Assembly (NCBI RefSeq): GCF_027497495.1
Contig: NZ_CP114205.1
Span: 1-64,000, forward strand
From: Streptomyces tubercidicus
GTDB taxonomy: Bacteria; Actinomycetota; Actinomycetes; Streptomycetales; Streptomycetaceae
Direction: 5' to 3'
Length of the DNA stretch: 64,000 bases
This document shows positions 9,167 to 19,100 of this stretch, in pieces. Numbering within the stretch: the stretch's first letter is position 1; each line of letters opens with the position of its first letter. A model generated the notes under the pieces. It was given only the letters and a program-made list of their open reading frames with translations, searched no databases and was not told the DNA's origin. A program made the position numbers and the translations under genes.

Positions 9167-12100
9167 TCACGGTGCGCAAGGAGCCTCTGGTGGGGTTCCG
9201 GGTGGGAGGTGTTCGCGTTCCTCCTCGGTAAAGTCGCGGCCTGCGTTCTTGCACAGGTGGGTGAACCAGCTGTCGGGGCGGAGGTCGTAGGCGGTGAGCC
9301 AGCCCCTGTTCTCCACGGTCAGCTCGGTGCCTCGGAGGGCCGAGGTGGGAGAGGAGCCGCCTGGGATCGTGCCGATGCGGGTCCCGTCGTTGGCGTCCCA
9401 CAGTTCGTAGACCCCTTCGCTCCCCTTCTGCGTGATCACCGTCCCGCTGTCCGTCACGGCGTTGACGTTTTCGGTGATCTCCGTCGTGATGGGTGTGCCC
9501 ACGGTCGTGCCCTTGGCGACGTCCCAGCGGTGCAGCTTGCCGTCGGCGTGCTCCACGACCAGGTACCGGCCGCTTGGGGAGAAGGCCAGATTGCTGGCGT
9601 CGCTGTGGTCGATGCGCGGGCTGATCTTGTCGCCTTCCAGCACCTCTGTCCGCTTGCGGGTTCGGACGTCCCAGATCTGGATCCTGCCCCTGTCCTCGTC
9701 GTTGCTCGTTACCACGGCGACCTGATGAGGGTGGCCTGGGCGGCCGTGGAGCTGGCCCAGCGGAGAGGAATCGAGAACTGGTGAGCGGTCGACGGGCAGC
9801 GGTTCTCCTGTCTGTACCCCGCGCTCCGGGTCCACTTGAAGCAGGTTGGCGCCGTTGGTCAGCACGGTGACGTCGCCGTCGGGCAGGGGTGCGACCGCGC
9901 TGATCAGCCCCGGTTCCTGTGGTGTCTTCGGGCCCGCGTCCAAGGGGACATCGACGGGGTCGGAGAGCGTGTCGGGGTCGTACACGTACAGGTGTGAACC
10001 GCCCTCCTGCCAGAGCAGGAGTTGCTTGCCCCCGGCCGTCCACGCGAGGCTCCAGTGTCGGTCGAAGGTGACCTGGTGCGGGGGTTCGACGGTGGTGGAG
10101 CCGCCGTGTAGCAGGTCCACGACCTGCACCTTGTGGTTCGTCATCCACGCGACCAGGCGGCCGTCCTTCGCCCAGGCGTACTCGTTGATGAGCCCGGGTA
10201 CCTTCGCGGGTCGGGGGGCGGGCCGGGCGTAGGCCACCACCAGGGCGTTTCCGACGGGGGACAGTACCATCGGGCCGCCCTTGTCGCGCCGGGCGACGGC
10301 GAGCATCGGATCCGAGTAGCCTGGTTCGTCATCCACCGGCAGGCGTGTCACATACGTGTCGTCCGTGCCCCACCTGCCGAGTGCGACATCGACGTAGCGG
10401 TCGTCGTCGGAGTTCTTGGTTTCGTAGCCGTATGCGGCAGTGGCATCGGTGGACGTCCAGTCGTCGCCTTTGGCCCGGAGCTTTCGCAGCGTGTGTCCCG
10501 TGCGCAGGTCGAGCAGCGCAGCTTTGCTTGGCGTCTTGAGGTCATGGGACGGGCTCGTCGTGACCATCACGGTGTCGGGGTCCTTCCCGAAAGCCACCTC
10601 CTGGCCACGCGCGGCCGATACCACTGTGGCGGCCACCGGCAGAGGCTTGAGGTCCCCCAGGTGCCATACATCGACGAGGGTCCGGGGCTTTGTGAGCTCG
10701 ACGTCCGGAGCGTGGGTGTTGAGTGTCCGCATCAGACGGCTGCCGTCCGCGCTGAATTCCAGATCGCCCTTGACCTTGTCGCGCCTGTCGGTGAGTTCTC
10801 GTCCGAGCCGGGTCGGTTCGCTGCCCTTCCCGTCCAGCCGCCAGAGCCGCACTGTGCCGTCCGGCGTCGCCACTGCGTAGTGCCGCCCGTCGGGGCTGAT
10901 TTCCCCGGTCTGTTCGGATTCGGGTACGCCGGGGAGGGTGTAGTGGCGGGGTTTGCCCTCAAGTACGCCGGTCACCACCGACACCTGGTGCGGGTCGTTT
11001 CCCGCCGGCTTGGAACGCACCACGAGGGTGCGGCCGTCGGGGGTCGCGGCCAGCTCTTGTACGCGGCCGCGCCACAGGCCGCTGTGGGCGCCGCGCAGGT
11101 ACTGCGCCCGGACATACTGGTTGAGCAGTTCCTCCCGGGCCTGCGGTGTCCTGTCGGTGTGCCATGCGGCGAGCGCGAACTGCAGTGCCGTCCCCGGCGC
11201 CTCGGCCTGCCGGCTGCCGGACTCCTTCGCCAGTGCGCGGGACGCGAGGGTGCGCAGCTGGGCCTTGAGGTCCTGGCTGGTGTTGAAGGCGATCGTGCCC
11301 AGCGTTCCCGCCGCGAGCAGTAGGGCCATGAGCACCGCGCCGACCGCCCGCAGTCTGCGGACCGTCCGCTGCTCGTACCGGTGGCCGGCTTCGATGTAGG
11401 CGCGCTCGTCTGCGGTCATATCTTCTGGCCGCAGCTGAAGCCACTCCGCCCCTTCGGCGAGGGTCTTGCCCCGTTGCAGGGCCTCTGGTTCCTTGTCCTT
11501 CCCCTCCCAGCGTGCCATGTCCGTGCGGAGTTGCTCTTGCCACACCCGGAACTTCCTGCTGTCGTCCAACCAGCGGCGCAGCCTGGGCCAAAGCCGCGTG
11601 AGGGCCTCATGCGTGAGTTCGGCGATCTCCGCACCCGTGGTCGTGTGGTCAATGACCACGAGCTTGCCCCGGGCGAGGCGGCGGGCAAGGGCCACCGCTG
11701 CGGGGTCGAGCTGGGTGAGCGGGGTGGCGCGGCGGGTGTAGCCGCCCCGGTCGTCAGGGCGGGCCAGTTGAAGGAACAGCCTGCGTGCCACGGTTTCTTC
11801 GGATTCAGGTACGTGCGTGCGGTAGGTGTGGTCCGCGTAGCCCGCCAGAGTTCCGGCGACGCCGCCGAGTTCGTCGTACGCCGTGTGGGTGAGCATGGAG
11901 CGTTCGCGCCGCTCCCACAGCCGGGTGAGCGTGAATTCCACCAGCGGCATCCGTCCGGGCTGGTCCGCCGCGTCCTCGACGATGCGGGTGGCCAGCCCGG
12001 GCTCCAGCCACAGCCCCGGTACGGCCGCGACCGGGCCGGTGATGGCACGGTGCAGGTCGTCGGCGTCGAGCGGGGCGAGGAGGAAGACGGCATCGCTGAG

Positions 12101-13438
12101 CGCGCCGGACGTCCTCGACGTCACCAGGTCGCCGAGGGATTCCTCGCGTGCGGTGGCTACGACCCGCAGGCCGCGTCCGCCCGCCGAACGCGGTGAGCCC
12201 GCCAGCTCGGCAAGGAGCCCGAGCAGGGTGCGCGCCGCGGTCGGCTCGGCGCCGGCGTACTCCTCCAGTTGATCGACGACGAGCAGGTGGCCGCCGGCGC
12301 CGGCCCGCTTTTGGAGCGAGTCCCGCAAGCCGGCTACGGCTTGCGGGACGCGGCTGGGAGGTGGTCGGGTGTATGTGCGGGCGGCGTCAACGGGCTCTGC
12401 CTCGCCCAGCGGGTCTTCGTCCCCAGGTTCTTCGCCGCTCGGCTCGCCTCCTGATCCGTCCCTGAGCAGCCGTGCCAGTGTCTCTGCCTTGCTCAGGCGG
12501 TCGATCTCCCCAGCGCCCGGCTCCAATGCGGGGACGAGCACATGAGCCAGCACTGTCTCTGGCCTGTCCCCAGGTACGGGGCGCAGTACGGACACGCCCA
12601 TGCCGTCCGCCCGAAGCAGGGGCAGCAGACCGGAGCGGATCAGCGACGACTTGCCGCACCCGGAAGGTCCGACCACCACCGTCAGGGGGCGCTGGGCAAT
12701 CGACTCGGCCAGCCGCCCGGCATCGTCCTCGCGTCCGTGGAAGAACTCGGAGTCCTCCTCCTCGAACACCTCAAGGCCGCGGAACGGGCACGTCGGGCGC
12801 AGTACCTCCTCGTCCACAAGCGAGGCGGACGGCACGAGGAACGCGGTCCCAGCCAGGGCCCCGTGCCCGGCCGCGACGGTCAGCCCGACGACTCCGCCCT
12901 GCTCGTCGTCCCACACCGCGGCCCCGCTGTAGCCATTGGTGATCGGACGGCTGCCGGGGGCGGCGTCCATTTGTACCCAGCCTGTGCCCTGGACGCTCCG
13001 CAACGTGCCGGTCGCCCACACCCCGTGGTCGCCACCGTCCGGGAAGCCATAGGCTCGGAAGGAGTGTCCCCACACGGACGCGCCGTCCACGAGCGCCACA
13101 GGGTGCGCGTTGGGTACCCGTCGGTCGAGGCGCAGCAGGGCTACGTCGCCGCTGTCGTCCCTCTGGAGGGGCTTCCAGGAGACGACCCGGGCCCGCACGG
13201 TGGGGACGTCTTGGTCGGCGTCGCGCAGCAGCGGGAACTCGACCGGTACGGCTGCGGAGGGGGCTGTATCGGTATCCCGCGGGAGCCCCAACGCGTCCGC
13301 GACCACGTGTGCGCAGGTGCATATGACTTCGGGTGTTACGAGGAAGCCTGCTCCCACGACCGCGTCGCCGTCCCGGATCCGGACGAGGCCTGACTCCAGT
13401 GCGCTTTCACCCCGTAACGCAGCCATGTCGAGCATCAT
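9167..13438 (-). CDS. Trypsin-STAND NTPase-WD40 conflict protein
   Basis: A 1,423-residue multidomain protein. Residues about 15-205 are a trypsin-like protease with a visible triad: His43 (TCAHVV), Asp98 (SGDVALL) and Ser171 (NGYSGAAVW). Residues about 217-620 are a STAND NTPase (nSTAND1 type) starting at PFRGLEVF, with Walker A GPSGCGKSS at 257-265 and Walker B LLVVDQLEE at 385-393. A membrane helix lies at about 696-718, and WD40-like beta-propeller repeats fill the rest. The predicted model is that the propeller senses a trigger, the NTPase switches or oligomerises, and the protease acts. Its start overlaps the trypco1 gene stop by ATGA, so the two are co-translated. It appears intact. 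Confidence 0.92.
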   Translation of the reverse strand: MMLDMAALRGESALESGLVRIRDGDAVVGAGFLVTPEVICTCAHVVADALGLPRDTDTAPSAAVPVEFPLLRDADQDVPTVRARVVSWKPLQRDDSGDVALLRLDRRVPNAHPVALVDGASVWGHSFRAYGFPDGGDHGVWATGTLRSVQGTGWVQMDAAPGSRPITNGYSGAAVWDDEQGGVVGLTVAAGHGALAGTAFLVPSASLVDEEVLRPTCPFRGLEVFEEEDSEFFHGREDDAGRLAESIAQRPLTVVVGPSGCGKSSLIRSGLLPLLRADGMGVSVLRPVPGDRPETVLAHVLVPALEPGAGEIDRLSKAETLARLLRDGSGGEPSGEEPGDEDPLGEAEPVDAARTYTRPPPSRVPQAVAGLRDSLQKRAGAGGHLLVVDQLEEYAGAEPTAARTLLGLLAELAGSPRSAGGRGLRVVATAREESLGDLVTSRTSGALSDAVFLLAPLDADDLHRAITGPVAAVPGLWLEPGLATRIVEDAADQPGRMPLVEFTLTRLWERRERSMLTHTAYDELGGVAGTLAGYADHTYRTHVPESEETVARRLFLQLARPDDRGGYTRRATPLTQLDPAAVALARRLARGKLVVIDHTTTGAEIAELTHEALTRLWPRLRRWLDDSRKFRVWQEQLRTDMARWEGKDKEPEALQRGKTLAEGAEWLQLRPEDMTADERAYIEAGHRYEQRTVRRLRAVGAVLMALLLAAGTLGTIAFNTSQDLKAQLRTLASRALAKESGSRQAEAPGTALQFALAAWHTDRTPQAREELLNQYVRAQYLRGAHSGLWRGRVQELAATPDGRTLVVRSKPAGNDPHQVSVVTGVLEGKPRHYTLPGVPESEQTGEISPDGRHYAVATPDGTVRLWRLDGKGSEPTRLGRELTDRRDKVKGDLEFSADGSRLMRTLNTHAPDVELTKPRTLVDVWHLGDLKPLPVAATVVSAARGQEVAFGKDPDTVMVTTSPSHDLKTPSKAALLDLRTGHTLRKLRAKGDDWTSTDATAAYGYETKNSDDDRYVDVALGRWGTDDTYVTRLPVDDEPGYSDPMLAVARRDKGGPMVLSPVGNALVVAYARPAPRPAKVPGLINEYAWAKDGRLVAWMTNHKVQVVDLLHGGSTTVEPPHQVTFDRHWSLAWTAGGKQLLLWQEGGSHLYVYDPDTLSDPVDVPLDAGPKTPQEPGLISAVAPLPDGDVTVLTNGANLLQVDPERGVQTGEPLPVDRSPVLDSSPLGQLHGRPGHPHQVAVVTSNDEDRGRIQIWDVRTRKRTEVLEGDKISPRIDHSDASNLAFSPSGRYLVVEHADGKLHRWDVAKGTTVGTPITTEITENVNAVTDSGTVITQKGSEGVYELWDANDGTRIGTIPGGSSPTSALRGTELTVENRGWLTAYDLRPDSWFTHLCKNAGRDFTEEEREHLPPGTPPEAPCAP

Positions 13439-13770
13439 CGCGGATCACGGGCGCCCCATTCCAGACGTACCGCGAAGTTGGCCTCACTGGCCGCCTTCGC
13501 CACCACGACGCCCGCTTCCGCAGATAGCTTGATCCCGAACTCCACGCTCACGGAGTTGGGTTGGCGTGCCAGGTCCCGGACGCTGTCAGCGACCGCCTCG
13601 ACGGCTGGCCTGATGTGTGCGAGCGCCTCCTGGAGGGTCTGCGCGGAGCCGCGGACGACGCCGGATGCCGATCCGCGGCCCACTCGGTCGATCCCGCTGT
13701 CCTGCTGCCCGTCGATTTCGACTCGCACCGCGGTGCCATCGCTGAGCCGCATCTCCCCGATCCGCGCCAT
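13435..13770 (-). CDS. Trypsin-co-occurring domain (trypco1) protein
   Basis: About 111 residues from the ATG at 13770, with AGAGAGAC upstream. An N-terminal strand-rich segment (IGEMRLSDGTAVRVEI) and a C-terminal segment (VEFGIKLSAEAGVVVAKAA ... VRLEW) match the trypco1/CU044_2847 family as I know it. That family is encoded beside trypsin-like proteases in conflict operons. Its stop overlaps the start of the protease-STAND gene. It probably regulates or is recognised by the protease, but no activity is established by sequence. The region from 13771 to about 14090 holds no clear gene and should contain the operon promoter. Confidence 0.85.
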   Translation of the reverse strand: MARIGEMRLSDGTAVRVEIDGQQDSGIDRVGRGSASGVVRGSAQTLQEALAHIRPAVEAVADSVRDLARQPNSVSVEFGIKLSAEAGVVVAKAASEANFAVRLEWGARDPR

Positions 13771-14089
13771 GTCATCTGTCTCTCTGTGAAGCCGCCACAT
13801 ACGTGTCCGGCCATCAATTCGCCTGGCCCATAGGGGCTTTTGAGCGATGTCGGCCGCATTCATATCGTGCCATCGTGGTAGGCCGTCCGTGTGCACGAAA
13901 GGTGGGGTATGCGGCGGGGGCGGTGCCTGGAATGGCCGGGCCGAAGCCGGGGTGTGCACCCTGTGGGGCCGTGTCCTGTGTGGTGGGGCGGTGTTGGCGC
14001 GGGCGCAGGAAGGGACAGTGGAGTTGGATCGTTCCGGGGGGGTGTGGGTCTGCCGTCTTGCCGGTCACCACAGGCTGCGGGGATGTATG

Positions 14090-14571
14090 CGAGGGGCTAT
14101 CAGGGTGCCGGCCCGGTGCCACCAACGCGTCCTCGCCGACCTGATCGACGCCGACGGCGTCCTGCCCGACATCCCGCCCGGGGTGCTCTTCGACGGCGAC
14201 GGCCTCGGCATATGGCTCCAGCGGCAGAAGGACCCAGCCACCTGGGCGCAGCTGTCCCCGAGCAGCAGGAACGGCTCTCCAGGTTGGGCGTACAGGCCGC
14301 TCAGAGGCCAGCTCTCACCCCGACGGCCAAGAGGCAGGGCAAGGCGCAGCAGGCGTTCCGGCGCGGCCTGGCAGCCCTCGCACAGTGGGTGGAGCGGGAA
14401 GGCCGGCGGCCGGTACCCCGCGGCCACAACGAACAGACCGCGGTCGATGGCGAGGAGGAGCCGGTGCTGGTGAAGCTGGGCGTGTGGGTCTCGAACACCA
14501 AATCGGGGCGGGACAAGCTCGCCCCCGAACAGCGCACCGCACTGCAGGAGCTGGGCATCGACTGGGTGTGA
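14090..14571 (+). pseudogene. Helicase-associated-domain remnant (terminal helicase tail)
   Basis: Two frames join near 14255. The first encodes VLADLIDADGVLPDIPPGVL ... GIWLQRQKDPATWAQLS. The second encodes EQQERLSRLGV ... AFRRGLAALAQWVEREGR ... LGVWVSNTKSGRDKL ... LQELGIDWV. These are helicase-associated repeats found at the C-terminus of large actinomycete DEAD/DEAH helicases, including the TtrA-type helicases located near Streptomyces chromosome ends. The helicase core is absent, so this is a stranded tail. Confidence 0.75.
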
Positions 14572-14825
14572 AGCATCAGTGGTTGTTCGGGGCCGGGAGC
14601 GTCAGGCTCTTGGCCGCACCTGGGCTCAGCAGGCCGGTGTGCCTACTTCGCGTTCAGGCTTCGGGCTACTGAGGTGATCACGCCCTTGTCGTCGAGTTGT
14701 CCTGTCAACGCGCCGAGGGCTGCACCCTGAACGACCGGTGTCCAGCGCGCCAGGGGCTACGCAGTGACTCCCGAAGCTGTCGACAGAGACAGCCGTGAGC
14801 TGGCATCAGCCAGCTCACGGCGGCG

Positions 14826-15073
14826 TCAATTGCTACTGCCGAGTTCCCGCAGTGTTCCGCCGCCGATCAGCGTCACCACTGCGGTGGCTGCGCCGGCAAC
14901 TGTGGAGAAGCCGCCACCACTTGCCACACCCGCTCCAGCGACGGGTAGGTCAGCGCCAGTACTCCGCAGCCCACCGCGGTCGCGAACAGGGCCGCTGCCA
15001 CTGCGCCCGCCGTACGCCAGGAGCGCCGCGTGAGTTGGAACAGGTCGGCTGGCTCATTCGCCTGCCTGTGGAC
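14826..15073 (-). pseudogene. Decayed small membrane protein
   Basis: On the minus strand, FQLTRRSWRTAGAVAAALFA through GVLALTYPSLERVW reads as a transmembrane segment. About 40 codons later a second hydrophobic stretch (FSTVAGAATAVVTLIGGG) continues in another frame up to the TGA at 14826-14828. No start codon is in frame, and an in-frame TGA lies just upstream. It reads as a two-helix membrane protein broken by a frameshift. Confidence 0.35.
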
Positions 15074-15828
15074 TCACCGTCGGTGATGCGCGGCGGCGTC
15101 TCGGCTCAGCTCCTCGACGCTGCTGTCCTTGCACAGGCTCCCGGACGCTTGATCGTGCCCAAGCCGCCGACGGGGTTCTGCGTGTGGCGTCGTGCCGGGC
15201 ACTCCGCGACCTATCGTCCCCTGGGCGCTTGGCAGCATTGGCGTTGGTCGTGCACCTCTCCCCGGCACCGCCAAGGGGGTCATCGAGGCGGACCGGCTGG
15301 GGCGCGTATGCGCGCTGACCCTCAGCTTTCTGGCGAGCACTCTCGATCGCCTGGTCGCTTCGGGAGCAGCGACGTCCTGGTCGTTCGATATGGGCGCTGG
15401 AGACATCACCTGGACTCTGTGCCTTTCCCTGACGAACAGGATTACCGAGGCAAGCTTCACGCACTCGTCTCCAGCGCTCGGCGCTGGAGCACACTCCCTG
15501 GCACATGCGACGGGCATGGACGGGTAGCCGGTCAGAATGGGGCACGGGATTGCGCTGGCGCAATCCTGTTCTTCATAGCCGAACCCATGGGCAGTGGCGC
15601 ATACTTCTGCTCGCATTTCGACGCTGCCTGATACGGATGTCAAGGCAGAGCTGCACTCCGGTCTGTGAGTTCCTGCACCTCAGTGGAATACCCTGCACAG
15701 ACAGCAGAAGGCGCAAGGCGACGGGCGCGCGGAAAGGGTGCAATAGCATCCTCAGCTCTGCGAAAGTGCTGCATCATGGATTGCTCGCGCGCCCGCCGAC
15801 TCCGCATTCACTGGATCAGCGATCCCAT
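15074..15828. other. No convincing gene (decayed stretch)
   Basis: Several overlapping open frames exist on both strands. None has recognisable domains or a consistent codon pattern. A segment near 15,290-15,440 on the plus strand has some coding character (VIEADRLGRVCALTLSFLAS) but no start or family. Confidence 0.4.
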
Positions 15829-16101
15829 CTATGTATAGCGGGTGTATTCGGGTACATCTGCCAACGCTCTCGGATCATCCATGGATCTCGCTTTGACGTC
15901 GGCCGGGGCCTTCACTCGCGACACGCTGATTCCGTGCAGGCATGCATTGCACCAGAGCAGAAAGTATCCGAGGCGCGTCTTCGGGTCGATGATGTACCTG
16001 TAATCCAGTTGCGCCTTGCCGCAGTGGGGACATGGAACATGTTCGCCTTCGGGGGCGGTAATGCTCGGGATGAGCGCAATCCACTTATCTCTTCGTTGCA
16101 C
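15829..16101 (-). CDS. Candidate immunity protein for the Rhs toxin
   Basis: A 90-residue protein starting at a GTG that shares one base with the Rhs gene stop (TAGTG). It has two Cys pairs (CPHCG and LWCNACLHG) forming a probable zinc ribbon. It has no signal peptide, so it stays in the cytoplasm. A small gene directly after and overlapping a polymorphic toxin is the normal position of the cognate immunity protein, and this role is inferred from position alone. Confidence 0.7.
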   Translation of the reverse strand: MQRRDKWIALIPSITAPEGEHVPCPHCGKAQLDYRYIIDPKTRLGYFLLWCNACLHGISVSRVKAPADVKARSMDDPRALADVPEYTRYT

Positions 16102-19100
16102 TATCCGAGCCTCCCGTTGTAGTAGTTCCAGAATTGTCCCTCTGAAGCGTAGGCGGCTCTCTCCCAGGCGTGCTCCTGCTCAAGAGACGTAGCAGGCCCA
16201 TAGGTGTCGATCTGCATGACATGCTGCCGCTCGTGCCCAATCGTCTTAGTGAGGTTCTCGGCTGACGAGAAGGCGTCTGGGTAAAGCGTGATGGTTCGAT
16301 TCGGCGCAGTGTGTCCGTAGAGCATCCTTCCGACAAGATCCGCATCACGGTTGATTTTAACCTTCACACCGTCAAGGCCGACGCCTGCGCGCTGTGCGAC
16401 TTTCTTAACTGTGCGCTTTTGCATGGGTATCGGCAGTTCTTGAAACGGCCCGATGTTCTTCCCTCTCCTGGCCAGCATCCCACCGACAGCAAGCTCACCA
16501 GTCTTGAAGAAGCCGGCACCGGGCACTGGCGTGAACGTGGCCCCCAGCCGTACGCCGTCGGAGAAGGCTGACGTTTCAAGACCGACTCCGCTTCCGGCCA
16601 TTTCCTCGCGGATGGCGTCGCCCGCGCAATTGACAGAGCCGAAGATCTGAAAGACTTGACAGCCAACTGTGGCGGTGTCGACGATTCCGGTGAGGATTCC
16701 GCCCAACCAGTCCTTGTCGTCTCCGCGGGGGCCAGAGAGCCATCTCTTGTTGCAGCTGAAGCGATTGCAAGTGGAGCCCCAGTGCCCACTGTTGACGCTT
16801 CCAGCGCTGCTTGTGTATGCCGTACCGGATGAGCCTCCGCTATAGCAGCCAACAGAGCAGCCGGAGTGCCTTTCTCTCTCGGGATGATAGACAGATCCAC
16901 TGCCTGGAACTCCGTTATTGCAGTGCTGCATGACACCGGTCATGCAGTCTGCGTTACCGAGCCCTGTTGGATCGGAGTTAGTGGTCGGGTTGTTGGAACT
17001 GTAGCTGTATCCGTTGAGGGTTTGAGGCTTATCGGTCTCGAGCAGGGGGTCGACGCTGAGGAAGGCGCCGGTGAGGGGGTCGTACTCACGGGCTCCGATG
17101 TGGGTAAGGCCTGTTCCGGTGTCGGCAGGCGCACCGAGGAAACTCTTGTCGTCGGGCCAGGCCGTGGGCGCGGTTCCGCGGGGCGCTCCGAACGGGGTGG
17201 TGTAACGCTTGGCGTAGCTGAAGGTGCCGGCGTCGATGGCCAGGCTTGAAGTGCCGTGGTGATCGGCGGCAAGGAAGGTCAGCTTCGTGCTGGCTCCACC
17301 GGTGGCGGTGCGCACCGCGATGTTCTTGCCGGCTGCGGTGTAGTAGCGGAGGCCTGAGAGTGCGCCCTTGGTGGTAAGACGTATTTCGGTGTCGCCGAAG
17401 TAGAGGGTAGTCACGCCGTCCGTGGCGGCGCGGCGAATGAGGAGGTCTCCGTTGGCGTCGTAGAGGTAGCCGGTGGTAGAGGGGGTGCCGGTGTTGTCAG
17501 GTTCCGTTGCGCTGGAGAGCTTGCCTTCGCTGTTCCAGTGAAGGGCTTGGTTGGCTTTGGAACCGGGGCGCTGGATGGTGTTACCGGTTTTGTCGTACGT
17601 GTACGTCTGGGTTTTGCCATTGGTTTCGGTGCTTGTCAGGGGGTGGGGCTGTTTGCTGGGTGTGCCGTAGCTGTAGGTGGTTATGGTGTCGCCTGATGTG
17701 GCGTGCTGCACCTGTTGTTTGCGTTGGCCTGCGGAGTTGTAGGTGTAGCTGGTCCAGTACGGTGCGGCACCAGTGAGGTTGGTGCTCGTGCGTCCGCCGG
17801 CGCTGCAGTCGTCGGTTTTCGGGGTCCAGGCCTCGCTGAGGCGACGGTACCCGTCATAGGCGAAGCACTGGTTGTCGATCTTCCCCGTGCCGCCGAGGGT
17901 GGTGGCGTCGGAGATGGAAGTGACGTTTCCTGCGTCGTCTTGACGGAAAACCAGGTCCTGGAGTCTGTACGGGTGCGTGTCGTCAGTGACGTAGGAGCGG
18001 GTCAGGCGGCGGGTGCCCGGTTCATAGTCGTAGCCGAGGTAGGTGTTCTTGGCTGAGGTGCCGGCGTTGGTGCCCAGGGTGAGGCGGCGTAGGTCTCCTG
18101 CGGGTGCGTAGTCTGCGCCTTGCAGGTAGCCGGTAGTGCCCTTGGCTGTGAGTTGCTTGCCTGTGGCGTTGTAGGTGTAGGAGACGGTCTCGGCAGGCAG
18201 GCCGGCTACTGCAGGTTGGGATGCCTGGCTGATTGTTCCGTCGAGGCGGTAACCGGTGGTGGTGGACAGGGTCTTGGGGACTCCTGCCTTGACGAGTGGA
18301 TCGCTTTCCGGCAGGGAGAGCTGGCTTTCAGTGGCTTGGTAGAGGCTGTCGTAGCGGGTGACCTTTTGGATGTATGCCTTGCCGCCAGCACCCTCCTCGT
18401 AGCGGATGGAGGCATCAGGCTGGCCCTTGGCGAGTGCGTCGAACGTCCAAGCGGTGAGTTTGTTGGCATCAGTTTTGGACCCTTGCCATGTGCCGGTCTT
18501 TCGGCCCAGTTCGTCGTAGGCGTGAACCAGGGTTCTGTTCTCGGCGTCGGTAACGGTGGTGACCTGGTCAAGGTCGTCGTATGCCGTGCTGGTTGTGCCC
18601 TTGTCCGGGTCAGCTGTGGCGGTTTGACGGCCGAACAAGTCGTAGGTGTGAGACCAGGTCGGCTTAGTGGTGTCGGTCCCTGCAACGGGGCCGGTGACCG
18701 TTCTGGGCTGTCCGCCCGCGGTGTAGGTGTAGTTGGTCGCGACGTAGTCGGTGCCGGTTGGCGTGGGCCCGTCGTAGTCGAGGCGCTGAGTGGTCTGTCC
18801 GCGGGCGTCAGTGACGGTGGCGACGGCTTGGCCGCCGAGGGGCGCAGTGGTCGAGGTGGTGTCGCCGGTGTAGGTGGTTTGCGTGGTCCAGCGGGCTATG
18901 CCGTAGTTGCGGGTTACGGCCTTGATGGGGCGTTCGGCGCCGTCGTATGTGGTGTCGGTCTGGGTGGGTGCCTGGCTGCCCTCGGTCTGGACCGCGGTTC
19001 CGGAAGGATCGTTCTTCTCGTCCCAGATGTCCGACTGCGTGCTGGAGGCGAATCCGCGGGAGTCGTACAGGGTGAGGGCGATGAGACGTCCGCCGGTCGG

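Noticed and set aside
16085-16936. Additional open frames overlapping the Rhs C-terminus
   Set aside because: Shadows of the Rhs gene; no start context, no domain match.
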